From contig NC_015510.1 in assembly GCF_000212735.1 (NCBI RefSeq), forward strand, positions 2,754,315 to 2,818,314: 64,000 nt of DNA. Direction: 5' to 3'. Both the position numbers and the translations under genes were made by a program. Positions 17,260-26,929 of this stretch are shown here, piece after piece. Numbering within the stretch: the stretch's first letter is position 1; the number at the start of each line of letters is the position of its first letter. The notes beneath the pieces were generated by a model, which saw nothing but the letters and a program-made list of their open reading frames with translations, did not search any database and was not told the origin of the DNA. The stretch is from Haliscomenobacter hydrossis DSM 1100 (GTDB lineage: Bacteria; Bacteroidota; Bacteroidia; Chitinophagales; Saprospiraceae).

Positions 17260-17468
17260 ATTTGTACCTTTTCAGAGGAATGAATATGGGTTAATTTATC
17301 CCTTTCCAAAGGTATAAATATCTTTGAATTTATCCCTCTTTGCAAAAATAAAATTGCACATATTTATTTACGCAAATTTTCCAATTTTTTCCTACCGAAA
17401 ATCGGCCTGAAATCCCCTAAATTTACCCTTCCTTGATCATCACGTCAACGCACAAAACAGTCCAAACT
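17260..17468. promoter_or_regulatory. Divergent AT-rich control region with AATTTATCCCT direct repeats
   Basis: This 209-base gap separates two divergent genes. AATTTATCCCT occurs at 17293-17303 and 17327-17337 (34 bases apart), with a weaker copy AATTTACCCTT near 17421. A + strand TATCTTTG (17319-17326) and a - strand TACCTTTG (17307-17314) both fit the Bacteroidota -7 box TAnnTTTG. No well-spaced -33 TTTG was found for either, so the promoter assignment is tentative. The repeats could be operator sites. Confidence 0.4.
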
Positions 17469-20400
17469 ATGGCATTCAAACCAAACATTAGTAAAAAACT
17501 TCCGCTACTGGCTTTCCTCATGCTGCTGATCTACTCCTGTATGAAGCTGCCACAAACCATTTCCGTTCAGGAAAGCTCGGAAAAAGCCGCCCAAAAGGCC
17601 AAAGATCTACAGGGCAAAACCTCGATTAAACTCGCCGATGGCCTCCAACTGAACCTCTGGGCGACCGACTCCCTGGCCCCCGACCCTGTGGCCATGGACA
17701 TCGACCACCTCGGCCGCGTGTACCTCACCCGCACCAATCGCCAAAAAAACTCGGAATTCGACATCCGTGGCCACCGCGACTGGATGACCGAATCCATCGG
17801 CCTGCAAAGTGTAGAAGACCGTCGGGCTTTTTTGCGCAAAACCTTCTCTCCTGAGCGCAGCAAAGAAAACGCGTGGTTGGAAGACCTCAACGGTGATGGT
17901 TCGCACGATTGGCGCGACCTGGCCGTTGAACGCGATGAAATCTGGCGCCTCGAAGACCAAAATGGCGACGGCATGGCCGATAAATCAACCCGGATCCTGA
18001 ACGACTTTTTCACTGAAGTGACTGACGTTGCGGGGGGCCTTTTGGTGACTGCCAAAAACATCTTTGTCGCCATTGCGCCTGACCTCTGGAAAATCAAATA
18101 CAAGAAGGATGCAGTGGGTAAAAAAACCTCCATCGCCAATGGATACGCGGTACACATCGGATTCAGCGGCCACGGCATGTCGGGGGTGACCGAAGGCCCC
18201 GATGGCCGGATCTATTGGAACATTGGCGACATTGGCGCCAACATCACCACCGTGGACGGGAGAAATCTTCCCAACCCCAACTCCGGGATCATTTCCCGCT
18301 CCAATCCCGATGGCAGCGATTTTGAAATTTTCGCCACGGGCCTGCGCAATACCCACGAGTTTGCTTTTGACGAATACGGCAACCTCATCTCCTCTGACAA
18401 CGACGGTGACCACCCCGGCGAAAGTGAACGCTTGGTACACGTCGTAGAAGGTTCGGATGCTGGCTGGCGCTCCAACTGGCAGTACGGTAAATATACCGAC
18501 CCCAAAAACAACCGCTACAACGTGTGGATGGAAGAAAAACTGTATAAACCCCGCTGGGAAGGCCAGGCCGCTTACATCATCCCGCCGATCATGAACTACC
18601 ACAACGGCCCCACGGGCATGGTATACAATCCGGGTACTGCCCTGGGATCAGCCTGGAAAAACAAGTTCTTCCTCGTGGAGTTTGTGGGTACGCCCGCGCG
18701 TTCACCCATCTGGGCTTTTGACCTGAAACCCAAAGGAGCCACGTTTGAGTTGAAAAGTGAAACCAACGTAGTAACCGGTATTCTACCTACGGGCATCGAA
18801 TTTGGCCCTGATGGTGCTTTATACATTGCCGACTGGGTCAATGGCTGGGGTACCAAAAATTACGGACGGGTTTGGAAACTAGACGTTACCGCAGAAAAAA
18901 ATGACCTCGCTGCCGAGCGCCGCGAGACCAAACGCCTGATGGAATTGGACTACGAAGCGCAAAGCAACGAACAGCTGGGAGAACTATTGAAGTATGCGGA
19001 TATGCGCATCCGCCAAAAATCCCAGTTTGAACTGGTGCGCCGTGGCGGAAAAGGATTGGGTATTTTGACCCAGGCCATTTCCCAGCGCGAGCACCAACTG
19101 GCGCGTATCCACGGCATTTGGGGGGTAGGACAACTCACGCGGAGCAATCCAAAATACGGCACCATCCTTTTGCCCTTGTTGAAAGATGCTGATGCAGAGA
19201 TCATTGTACAAGCGGTCAAAATGTTGGGGGATGCCAATATCACTACGGCTGGGCCAGCGTTGATTCCGTTTTTACAACATGAAAGTCCACGTCTGCGCTT
19301 TTATGCCGCGGAAGCCTTGGGCCAGCTCAAACACGCTCCAGCGCTGGAACCGCTGATTGCCTTGCTGAAAGCCAACAATGACGAAGACCTCTACATCCGC
19401 CACGCTGCGGTGTTGGCGTTGTCCAGAATTGGTCAGGCTGAACCGATCATTGCCCTAGCCAACAACCCCAGCAAGGCCTTGCGCACTGCGGCGGTATTGG
19501 TCTTGAGAAAATTGAAACACGAAAAAATCGCGCTGTTCCTGAACGATTCCGATGAGTACATCGTAACCGAAGCTGCTCGGGCCATCAACGATGATTTGTC
19601 GATCCCGGCGGCATTGCCCGCTTTGGCGGCCACGCTGAAGGAAAAAAGATTTACCGCTGAGCCGCTGTTACGCAGAGCCATTAATGCCGCACTGCGGGTT
19701 GGTGGAGCCTCCGAACTGGATCTCCTGGTCGCTTTTGCTACCCGTACCGACATCTCGGACCTCATCAAGGCAGAAGCATTGGCTACCATCGGTTCCTGGG
19801 CAAGTCCATCGCTTACCGACCGGGTGGACGGTCGTTACCGGGGCAAACTAGACCGCGATCCTGCCCTAGCGCGTACCAAGGTCAAACCTTTTGTGGCTGA
19901 CTTTTTGAAAGAAAGTAACCCTGAAACACTGATCGCAGTGGCGGGGCTTCTGGCCAATTTGGACCTCACCGACAACAATGAGACCCTGGCCAAAATTTAC
20001 AACGAAAACAGCAATGTCAAGGTAAAAGCCGCCGTGCTTACCGCACTGAACCGCCTGAAATACCAGGGCATCGAAGCGGTGATCAAAAGTGGCATGGAAG
20101 ACAAGGACGAAAGCCTGCGCACCGTAGCCCTGGGGTTGTTGAACAACTCAAATGTCACCAAAGCAACCTTGCCCGGCATTGTTCAATCCGTATTTGGAAA
20201 AGGGACTACCCGCGAGCAACAACAATTGCTGGTGGTTATGGGCAAACTCGAATTGGACAAAACCCAGACCATTTTGGAAGACCTGGTGCAGCAATTGGCG
20301 GATAAAAAACTCTCCCCCAACTTGCGCCTGGAACTCAAAGAAGCCATTGACGCCTCTGGTTCTGCCAGCCTGAAAGCCAAAATGGATGCACTGAAGCCGG

Positions 20401-20858
20401 GTACATCGCCCTTGGATGCCTTTGCCGATGTGCTTTACGGAGGGAACCGCAATGAAGGAAGGAATATTTTCAACAATAATTCTGCTGCCCAATGTACCCG
20501 TTGCCACGCCATTCGTGGAGTAGGTGGAACTGCCGGACCATCACTCACGGATATTGCCAACACCCTGAGTCGTGAACAGCTGTTGCAGTCCTTGATTGAA
20601 CCCAGTGCTCGCCTTGCACCAGGCTTCGGTACGGTCACCCTCAAGCTGAAGGATGGGCAAGAGGTTTTTGGCGTACTCGACAAGGAAACTGAAACTGCGT
20701 TGACGCTTAAAACTTCCGATGCAGAGCCGTTGGTGATTCCGATTGCCAGAATTGCCAGCCGAGACAATACGCCTTCGAGTATGCCCCCCATGGGCGAGGT
20801 GCTGTCAAAGCGGGAGATCCGGGATTTGGTGGAGTTTTTGTCGTTTTTGAAAAACTAG
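17469..20858 (+). CDS. Lipoprotein: PVC-type membrane-bound dehydrogenase + HEAT repeats + heme-binding domain
   Basis: A 1129-residue lipoprotein. ATG 17469 is chosen over an upstream TTG because it starts a lipoprotein signal peptide (LLAFLMLLIYSC lipobox). Domains: a beta-propeller resembling glucose/sorbosone dehydrogenases (about 45-470; FATGLRNTHEFAFDEYGNL, GPDGALYIADWVNG); about 450 residues of HEAT-like helical repeats (RFYAAEALGQLKHAPALEPL, IRHAAVLALSRIGQ); and a C-terminal cytochrome-like domain with one CxxCH (QCTRCHAIRGVGG) ending MPPMGEVLSKREIRDLVEFL. The combination matches the PVC 'membrane-bound dehydrogenase' plus 'heme-binding domain' families best known from planctomycetes. 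Probably a periplasmic oxidoreductase of sugar-like substrates. Confidence 0.9.
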   Translation: MAFKPNISKKLPLLAFLMLLIYSCMKLPQTISVQESSEKAAQKAKDLQGKTSIKLADGLQLNLWATDSLAPDPVAMDIDHLGRVYLTRTNRQKNSEFDIRGHRDWMTESIGLQSVEDRRAFLRKTFSPERSKENAWLEDLNGDGSHDWRDLAVERDEIWRLEDQNGDGMADKSTRILNDFFTEVTDVAGGLLVTAKNIFVAIAPDLWKIKYKKDAVGKKTSIANGYAVHIGFSGHGMSGVTEGPDGRIYWNIGDIGANITTVDGRNLPNPNSGIISRSNPDGSDFEIFATGLRNTHEFAFDEYGNLISSDNDGDHPGESERLVHVVEGSDAGWRSNWQYGKYTDPKNNRYNVWMEEKLYKPRWEGQAAYIIPPIMNYHNGPTGMVYNPGTALGSAWKNKFFLVEFVGTPARSPIWAFDLKPKGATFELKSETNVVTGILPTGIEFGPDGALYIADWVNGWGTKNYGRVWKLDVTAEKNDLAAERRETKRLMELDYEAQSNEQLGELLKYADMRIRQKSQFELVRRGGKGLGILTQAISQREHQLARIHGIWGVGQLTRSNPKYGTILLPLLKDADAEIIVQAVKMLGDANITTAGPALIPFLQHESPRLRFYAAEALGQLKHAPALEPLIALLKANNDEDLYIRHAAVLALSRIGQAEPIIALANNPSKALRTAAVLVLRKLKHEKIALFLNDSDEYIVTEAARAINDDLSIPAALPALAATLKEKRFTAEPLLRRAINAALRVGGASELDLLVAFATRTDISDLIKAEALATIGSWASPSLTDRVDGRYRGKLDRDPALARTKVKPFVADFLKESNPETLIAVAGLLANLDLTDNNETLAKIYNENSNVKVKAAVLTALNRLKYQGIEAVIKSGMEDKDESLRTVALGLLNNSNVTKATLPGIVQSVFGKGTTREQQQLLVVMGKLELDKTQTILEDLVQQLADKKLSPNLRLELKEAIDASGSASLKAKMDALKPGTSPLDAFADVLYGGNRNEGRNIFNNNSAAQCTRCHAIRGVGGTAGPSLTDIANTLSREQLLQSLIEPSARLAPGFGTVTLKLKDGQEVFGVLDKETETALTLKTSDAEPLVIPIARIASRDNTPSSMPPMGEVLSKREIRDLVEFLSFLKN

Positions 20859-20860
20859 AA

Positions 20861-20955
20861 AAGGTTCGAGGGTTCGGGGGTTCGATGTTCGAGGCTTAGG
20901 TTCAGCCTCCTCGAACCCTCGAACCCCCGAACATCGAACCCCCGAACCCTTTTTT
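20861..20955. repeat. Intergenic hairpin, GGGGTTCG-type arms with T tract
   Basis: Arms AAGGGTTCGGGGGTTCGATG-like (about 20862-20896) and its complement (about 20906-20950) can pair in more than one register because they contain repeated GGGTTCG units. It starts 3 bases after the stop of the heme/HEAT gene and is followed by CCCTTTTTT, so this copy could work as a genuine intrinsic terminator on the + strand. Confidence 0.85.
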
Positions 20956-21227
20956 ACATATGCTTTGGTCATTCATCTGACAAAAGGTTCCTTCTCATTT
21001 ATCCCCCAAAATGGGTGAGTTGATTTTTGTGATTTTGTGCCCTTTTTAGGGCGTTTTTGCCAAAAAACTGCATTTTATCATTCAATTCCTGCATTTCGTC
21101 GCCGAAAAAATCCCCCAATTTGCAGGATTTACCACGTGTAGTGCCCCGCCTATCTTTAGCGAGTGTTTTTTGAGTCATTGTCAAAAAGCTCAAGACTATA
21201 ATCAATCACTCACTAACCTATGTAAGG
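20956..21227. other. Intergenic region upstream of susC-like gene
   Basis: Non-coding as far as I can tell. It contains a small GCCCT-TTTT-AGGGC hairpin with a following T run near 21038-21057. A 68-codon open frame on the - strand (20999-21205) has no recognisable product and lies where the susC promoter should be, so it is not called. The region CCTATCTTTAG near 21149-21159 is a weak -7-like match (TAnnTTTA). Confidence 0.4.
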
Positions 21228-24200
21228 ATGAAGCCAAATTTGTACTTGCTGGCCATTGGGTTGCTGCTCTGTGCATGCCCAATATTTGCCCAGGATGTTT
21301 CGGTAACCGGAACCGTGCTGTCCAAAGATGACAGCGAAGCGCTACCCGGCGTCAGTATTCTGGTAAAGGGAACCACCCGCGGAACAGTATCGGATATTGA
21401 CGGCAAATATGCCCTCGTTGTCCCTTCTGACGCGGTACTTGTGTTTAGTTATACTGGTTTTACACAAGTTGAAGAAGCCGTTAATGGCCGTACCGTAATT
21501 GACCTGCAAATGGAAACCGATGTGCTCAAACTCAATGAGGTGATCGTAACCGCAGTAGGGATTTCGCGGGCACAAAAGGCCTTGGGGTATTCCGTTGAAA
21601 GGGTAGACGCAGAAAAAGTTCAACAAACCAGCGAACCCGATGTATTGCGTAGCCTTTCGGGTAAAGTGCCCGGCGTAAACATCATTGGTTCCAGTGGGGT
21701 GCCGGGTAGTGCCACCCGGATTACCTTGCGGGGCAACCGCTCGTTCTTCGGCAACAACCAACCCTTGATTGTCGTAGACGGGATTCCCTACAACAACGAA
21801 ACGAATGGGGTCAACGCTTCCGGCAACAGTCAGCTTGTCGGGGGTGGCGCTTTTTCCAGCCGCCTTGCTGATTTGGATCCCAACAACATTGAATCCATCA
21901 ACGTGCTTAAAGGAGGAGCCGCAGCAGCCCTGTATGGCATTCGTGCCGCCAACGGCGTGCTGCTCATTACCACCAAAACCGGAAGCTCCAGAGTGTCGAA
22001 AAAAGGCCTGGAAGTTACCTATTCTTCTTCTGTCTCATTGGAAAACATTGCCAATGTACCCGATTATCAAAACACCTATGGAACGGGTACCGGATTTGTA
22101 TACGCAGCTTCAAATGGTTCCTGGGGTGCCCCATTTAAAAACGCAGTGGCCTACCCGACGATAGACTCTACTCCAATCTGGGCAACTTATGCCAATGCGT
22201 TTCCTACATTGCGCGGCACCAAATATCCTTATCGTGCTTATCCCAACAACGTAAAGGACTTTTTTGAAACCGGAGTGGTCGCAGAAAATTCCTTGACCAT
22301 CTCGGGGGGTACCAACAAGAGCAGCCTCATTGCTACGATCTCCAAAATGGATCAAACCGGATACATTCCCAATTCCAGTTTCAAACGGTTCAACCTGAGC
22401 CTGGGAGGCAATACCACCCTGGACAATGGATTGATCATCAGTAGCAACCTGGCTTTTACGAATAGCCAGCAATTTGGTCCTTCCGGTGGGGCCAACAATG
22501 CCACTGGCAACGCTTCGGCTTTTGGGCGGACGATGTTTATGGGTCGCAACTGGCCACTGCAGGATTTACCTTTTGAAGACCCTACCACCCGGGGCAGTGT
22601 ATTCTTTTTGCCGGTGGGCTCCGCCACCAATCCATATTGGAGCACGGAATACGATGGATTTAGTGCTGATGTCAATCGTATTGTGGCTAGTTTGGGTGCT
22701 AATTACAACCTTACACCCTGGTTGAGCGCAGCTTATAAAATTGGCATCAACAACTATTCGCAAAATGACAAAGAATGGTTCCGCCCAGGTTCACGTGGCG
22801 CGGGGGGCATTGGGCAAATTGCTGAGGGCACTACCGTTTTTACCGAAATTGAATCCAATTTGTTGCTGACTGCTACGACCCAACTCACCCCGGATTTCAA
22901 TCTCCGAGCCGTAGTCGGCCACAACCTCAACCAACGCACCTTTAATGAACAAAGGGTTCGAGGCCAGAGCATGGTCAATTTTAATATTTTGGACCTCGAC
23001 AATACCTCCAATGTCATTCCATTTGGTGGTGATTACGAGCGCCGGCGGCTGTACGGGATGTTTGCAGATTTGACCATCGATTACCGCGGTTTTGCCTTTC
23101 TAAACTTTACAGGACGCAACGATTGGTCTTCAACCTTGCCTGCTGAAAACCGCAGCTTCTTCTATCCTGGGGTCAATGGATCACTGGTTTTTACCGATGC
23201 CTTGAAAATGAAATCCTCGGTGCTGAATTATGGTAAAATTCGCGCCAGTTGGGCCACCGTGGGCAATGATGCTCCAGCTTACTCCCTACAGTCTATTTAT
23301 TTGATCAACCTGGGAGCCAGCTCCAATCTCGTGGGAGCCATACGCCAAAATGATTTTCCTTTCCGCGGTTTATCGGCAGCAACACTGTCCAATACAGCTG
23401 CTGATCCCAATCTGAAGCCGGAATTTACCCGCAGTGTTGAGGTGGGTACAGAGTTGAAGTTTTTCACGGGAAGAATTGGCCTGGATGTAACTTATTACAA
23501 AACCCGCACCACTGACCAAATTGGTCGACTCTCTTTGCCCGCCGCTTCCGGTTTTAGCAATTTGCTGACCAATTTCGGGGTACTGGACAATGAAGGTATC
23601 GAAGTTGGGCTCAGTCTTGATCCGTTGCGCTCAGAAAAAGGGTTCAACTGGAACATCTACACCACTTTTACGCACAACAAAAACCTGGTCAGAGAATTGG
23701 CACCAGGCTTGGAAGAAATCGAAATTCAAGGTCTATTTGGGGGTAGTGTTACTCCGGTATTGCGCCCAGGCTTGCCTTATGGCGTCATTCGCGGCACCGT
23801 TTCCCAACGGGATGAAGAAGGCAATCTGTTGATTGATCCGAGCAATGGCCAGCTGATCACAGCTTTACAAGAAGACATCGTGGGAGATCCCAACCCTGAC
23901 TTTATTCTGGGCCTTACCAATACGTTCTCTTTCCGGGGACTGAGTTTGAATGTGGTACTGGACTACCGCAAGGGGGGCGATTTGTACTCGGGCACGGTAG
24001 CTCAAATGCTCGGTCGTGGTGTACTCAAAGACACCGAAAAGCGGGAAATGAACTACGTGATCCCCGGCTTTTTGGGTGATCCCAATACGGGTTTACCTTT
24101 GCTGGATGAAAGGGGCAATAAAATATCCAACAATATTCAGGTTGAGCTGAACGACATGTACTTCGGCAATACATTCGCCTTGCTTGGCAACGATGAATGG

Positions 24201-24467
24201 GGGGTATTTGATGCAACGACCATCCGCATTCGCGAGGTAGGCCTTTCGTACACTTTGCCCAAAAACGTGCTCCAGCGCACGCCCATTGGGTCATTGCGAA
24301 TCAGTGTTACTGGCCGTAACCTTTGGTACAAAGCACCAAATTTCCCAAAATCATCCAAATTCGATCCTGAGACCAGCACCTTTGGCAACCAAAACTTTGT
24401 GGGTTTTGAATACCAGGCTGCACCTTCGGTTCGTCGCATTGGTTTGAACTTGCAAGCGACATTTTAG
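21228..24467 (+). CDS. SusC/RagA-family TonB-linked outer membrane protein
   Basis: An outer-membrane TonB-dependent transporter, 1079 residues, that with the downstream SusD-like lipoprotein imports glycans or peptides. A signal peptide (MKPNLYLLAIGLLLCACPIFAQ) is followed by a carboxypeptidase-regulatory-like domain (VTGTVLSKDDSEALPGVSIL, about 25-100), the plug domain with LRSLSGKVPGVNIIGSSG and ITLRGNRSF ... PLIVVDGIPYNNE, and the beta-barrel ending with a terminal Phe (NLQATF). The N-terminal motif EVIVTAVGISRAQKALGYSV is typical of the family. First gene of the susC-susD-lipoprotein operon; energised by TonB. Confidence 0.96.
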   Translation: MKPNLYLLAIGLLLCACPIFAQDVSVTGTVLSKDDSEALPGVSILVKGTTRGTVSDIDGKYALVVPSDAVLVFSYTGFTQVEEAVNGRTVIDLQMETDVLKLNEVIVTAVGISRAQKALGYSVERVDAEKVQQTSEPDVLRSLSGKVPGVNIIGSSGVPGSATRITLRGNRSFFGNNQPLIVVDGIPYNNETNGVNASGNSQLVGGGAFSSRLADLDPNNIESINVLKGGAAAALYGIRAANGVLLITTKTGSSRVSKKGLEVTYSSSVSLENIANVPDYQNTYGTGTGFVYAASNGSWGAPFKNAVAYPTIDSTPIWATYANAFPTLRGTKYPYRAYPNNVKDFFETGVVAENSLTISGGTNKSSLIATISKMDQTGYIPNSSFKRFNLSLGGNTTLDNGLIISSNLAFTNSQQFGPSGGANNATGNASAFGRTMFMGRNWPLQDLPFEDPTTRGSVFFLPVGSATNPYWSTEYDGFSADVNRIVASLGANYNLTPWLSAAYKIGINNYSQNDKEWFRPGSRGAGGIGQIAEGTTVFTEIESNLLLTATTQLTPDFNLRAVVGHNLNQRTFNEQRVRGQSMVNFNILDLDNTSNVIPFGGDYERRRLYGMFADLTIDYRGFAFLNFTGRNDWSSTLPAENRSFFYPGVNGSLVFTDALKMKSSVLNYGKIRASWATVGNDAPAYSLQSIYLINLGASSNLVGAIRQNDFPFRGLSAATLSNTAADPNLKPEFTRSVEVGTELKFFTGRIGLDVTYYKTRTTDQIGRLSLPAASGFSNLLTNFGVLDNEGIEVGLSLDPLRSEKGFNWNIYTTFTHNKNLVRELAPGLEEIEIQGLFGGSVTPVLRPGLPYGVIRGTVSQRDEEGNLLIDPSNGQLITALQEDIVGDPNPDFILGLTNTFSFRGLSLNVVLDYRKGGDLYSGTVAQMLGRGVLKDTEKREMNYVIPGFLGDPNTGLPLLDERGNKISNNIQVELNDMYFGNTFALLGNDEWGVFDATTIRIREVGLSYTLPKNVLQRTPIGSLRISVTGRNLWYKAPNFPKSSKFDPETSTFGNQNFVGFEYQAAPSVRRIGLNLQATF

Positions 24468-24480
24468 AAGTTGGTAAAAC

Positions 24481-26115
24481 ATGAAAAACATGAAAACAAG
24501 CGTTAAATATAGTCTCAACATACTGGCTCTTACGGTTGGGCTGCTGGTATTTCCAGCCTGTGAAAAAGGCTTTTTGGACATCAACGTCGATCCCAACAAC
24601 CCGACCGATGTACCCTTGACCCAATTGTTGCCTTACGCGGAGCTCGGTTTGTCCAACGCATTGTCGATGCACAGCCAGGGTTTGGGTGAACCCCTGGCCT
24701 GCTTCACGCATTACATCGTCACGCGCAACAACTTCAACAGCTATTTTGCCCAAGGCAACGATGGTGCAGTTGGTGACCCCTGGGATCAACTCTACTCCAA
24801 TTCATTGACCGACTTGAAACAAATCATCGACATTGGTACCGAAGACGAAGCCTGGCATTTTGTAGGCGCAGCGCAATTGATGACGGCTTTTGTGATGGGT
24901 GCGATGGTGGATATTTGGGGCGATGTACCGTTTAGAGAAGCCAATTTGGGTGCCGAAAAGCCCTATCCCGTTTATGACCAGGGCAGTGCAATTTACGCGG
25001 ATTTGCTCAAATTGGCGGATGAAGCCTTGGCCAATTTAGTCAAACCCAGCAACGTACGGATGGGCAATTCCGACCTCTTCTTTGCGGGTGATGCCGCCAA
25101 ATGGCAACGTTTTGGCAATACCCTCAAGTTGCGTTTGTACAATCAGGCCCGCCTTACCCCAATCTACGACGATGCTGCAGTAAAAGCCTTGATCAGCGGT
25201 AACAAACTGATGGCAGCAGGAACGGATGATTTTGAAATGTTGTACGGCAACGTGGTTTCACCTGACACCCGCCATCCTTCTTTTATCGATGAGTACACCC
25301 AGGGGAGTCCTCAGTACAACATTAGTCCTTATTTTTATCAAATTATGCAAGGCAAAAGCCAGCTGAACACCATATTTAAGGACATTGTTGATCCACGCTT
25401 ACCCTATTATTTCTACAAGCAACTCACGCCAACGCAGCCTGCCCAAAACGCAGTGTCTTACCGCGACGGCGGCTTTGTCTCGATTTGGTTTGGCTCATTA
25501 AACATCGATCCCAACGAAGGTTTTGACCAAAATACCTCCAAGACACTCATCGGGTTGTATCCGGCTGGTGGCAAATACGACGATGAACGAGGAGGAGCAG
25601 GCAACCTCAACAGTGGCCTGCGCGGTGCCGGATTCCATCGCATGTTGACTTACTTTACGAGCTTATACATCCGTGCCGAATTGGCCTTGACCCGCAGTAC
25701 CGGCGAGAATGCCGAGGCCCTGTTCAAGCAGGCGATGGAAGAATCGTTTGCGGAGGTCAACCGCATTGCGACTACCGCCAGTGCACCCACGATTGCCAAA
25801 GCCGACATCGATGCATACGTGGGCAAAATAATCGCACTTTACCAGGCTGCCGACAACAACCGCAAACTTGAGCTGATCCTGACCCAAAAATGGATTGCCA
25901 ATTTTGGTTTTGGGCTTGAAGCCTACAACGACGTGCGCCGCACGGGGTATCCGCTTCCCTTTGATCCCAAAACCGACAACAATCCGAATACCGAGTTGAT
26001 CCGCAATTTCATCGTGTCGTTTCCTTATCCGACCACTGACTTGCAGATCAACCCTAATGCGCCTAAAACCCAGCGGGTTATTGCACAGGATAAGGTCTTT
26101 TGGGATGTGAACTAA
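24481..26115 (+). CDS. SusD/RagB-family nutrient-binding outer membrane lipoprotein
   Basis: The substrate-capturing lid of the SusC transporter, 544 residues. The signal peptide ends in a lipobox (LLVFPACEKGF, lipidated Cys). The N-terminal FLDINVDPNNPTDVPLTQLLPYAE and the TPR-like helical core (WHFVGAAQLMTAFVMGAMVDIWGDVPFREA) match the SusD-like_2 subgroup; the later LILTQKWIANFGFGLEAYNDVRRTGYP block is the usual C-terminal signature. It starts 13 bases after the susC stop. Ligand cannot be predicted, and no glycoside hydrolase is in this operon. Confidence 0.95.
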   Translation: MKNMKTSVKYSLNILALTVGLLVFPACEKGFLDINVDPNNPTDVPLTQLLPYAELGLSNALSMHSQGLGEPLACFTHYIVTRNNFNSYFAQGNDGAVGDPWDQLYSNSLTDLKQIIDIGTEDEAWHFVGAAQLMTAFVMGAMVDIWGDVPFREANLGAEKPYPVYDQGSAIYADLLKLADEALANLVKPSNVRMGNSDLFFAGDAAKWQRFGNTLKLRLYNQARLTPIYDDAAVKALISGNKLMAAGTDDFEMLYGNVVSPDTRHPSFIDEYTQGSPQYNISPYFYQIMQGKSQLNTIFKDIVDPRLPYYFYKQLTPTQPAQNAVSYRDGGFVSIWFGSLNIDPNEGFDQNTSKTLIGLYPAGGKYDDERGGAGNLNSGLRGAGFHRMLTYFTSLYIRAELALTRSTGENAEALFKQAMEESFAEVNRIATTASAPTIAKADIDAYVGKIIALYQAADNNRKLELILTQKWIANFGFGLEAYNDVRRTGYPLPFDPKTDNNPNTELIRNFIVSFPYPTTDLQINPNAPKTQRVIAQDKVFWDVN

Positions 26116-26121
26116 CGGTAA

Positions 26122-26171
26122 GGGCGACCCTATGTGGTCGCCCAATTTCCAAGGCGACCGCAAGGGTCGCC
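26122..26171. repeat. Two small GGCGACC/GGTCGCC hairpins inside the susCD operon
   Basis: GGCGACC (26123-26129) pairs with GGTCGCC (26136-26142), and GGCGACC (26153-26159) pairs with GGTCGCC (26165-26171). The two units are also inverted copies of each other and can form one larger stem. They lie 7-56 bases after the susD stop and before the third gene, where they could lower expression of that gene relative to susCD. Confidence 0.7.
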
Positions 26172-26193
26172 ACAACTTTAAAAAATCGCAATT

Positions 26194-26709
26194 ATGAAAT
26201 CACTGCATAAATTTTTCTTACTCTCGATGCTGGTATTTTCGCTCTTTGCTTGTGAAGATGAAGACAGCATCCGCATCCCTGAATTCCTGGAGGGAGCAAA
26301 CATGCGCATCGTACTTGATCAGGCTAAAAGTTCGCTGAAAATTTCTTCCATCGGCAACAGCACCATTGAATTTGATGCCTATTCGATCAATACAAACTTG
26401 CAAAAAGTTGAATTCATCGGCACCTATGTGAGCAAAACCGATACGGTTGAAAACGAAGTGCTGTACACCCTGCAACCATCGGCTTTTGTAAGCGGTAAAG
26501 CACGGGGAGTCATCACTGCGGCGGATGTGGTCAAAGCCTTTAAACTAAGTGGTACTTCCAGTCTGAGTGCGGGTGATTTGGTCGCTTTGGAGACCCATGT
26601 AACCCTCACCGATGGCCGGACATTTAGTGCAGAAAACTCGGCACCAAGTATCCAACAAGGCGATTATCCAAGCTTTACGCCATTTTGGGCGTTTAACATT
26701 ATTCAATAA
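26194..26709 (+). CDS. Small lipoprotein of the susCD operon (171 aa)
   Basis: Family not firmly recognised. The signal peptide has a lipobox (LLSMLVFSLFACEDEDS); the acidic residues after the Cys (EDEDS) resemble the surface-export signal reported for Bacteroidota lipoproteins. The remaining ~150 residues look like a single immunoglobulin-like beta domain (IGNSTIEFDAYSINTNLQKVEF ... ALETHVTLTDGRTFS). Position directly after susD suggests an accessory surface-binding protein of SusE/F kind, but no sequence similarity to those is evident. Confidence 0.72.
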   Translation: MKSLHKFFLLSMLVFSLFACEDEDSIRIPEFLEGANMRIVLDQAKSSLKISSIGNSTIEFDAYSINTNLQKVEFIGTYVSKTDTVENEVLYTLQPSAFVSGKARGVITAADVVKAFKLSGTSSLSAGDLVALETHVTLTDGRTFSAENSAPSIQQGDYPSFTPFWAFNIIQ

Positions 26710-26722
26710 AACGTGTTGGGAG

Positions 26723-26757
26723 GGGACAGCTTATCGCTGGGCTGTCCCAATTTTAAA
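26723..26757 (+). terminator. Probable intrinsic terminator of the susCD operon
   Basis: GGGACAGC (26723-26730) and GCTGTCCC (26741-26748) form a perfect 8-bp stem followed by AATTTTAAATTT, 14 bases after the operon's last stop codon. Confidence 0.6.
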
Positions 26758-26929
26758 TTTGGTAATTTATCTGACAAATCAAGCTCATTTTAACATTTAT
26801 CCCAGTCGATTTTTGCAACCTTTTTAAAAAATAGATCACTTTAATAATAGCAGGCTTGTTGAATTTTGCTGGCACATGTGTGCAAAAAGCGAAAGATAAC
26901 AAGTTGATGTATCCAAACCCGACTGACTT

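Noticed and set aside
20999-21205. 68-codon open frame on the - strand upstream of the susC-like gene
   Set aside because: No recognisable product or clear ribosome binding site, and it occupies the expected susC promoter region; kept only as a remote possibility.
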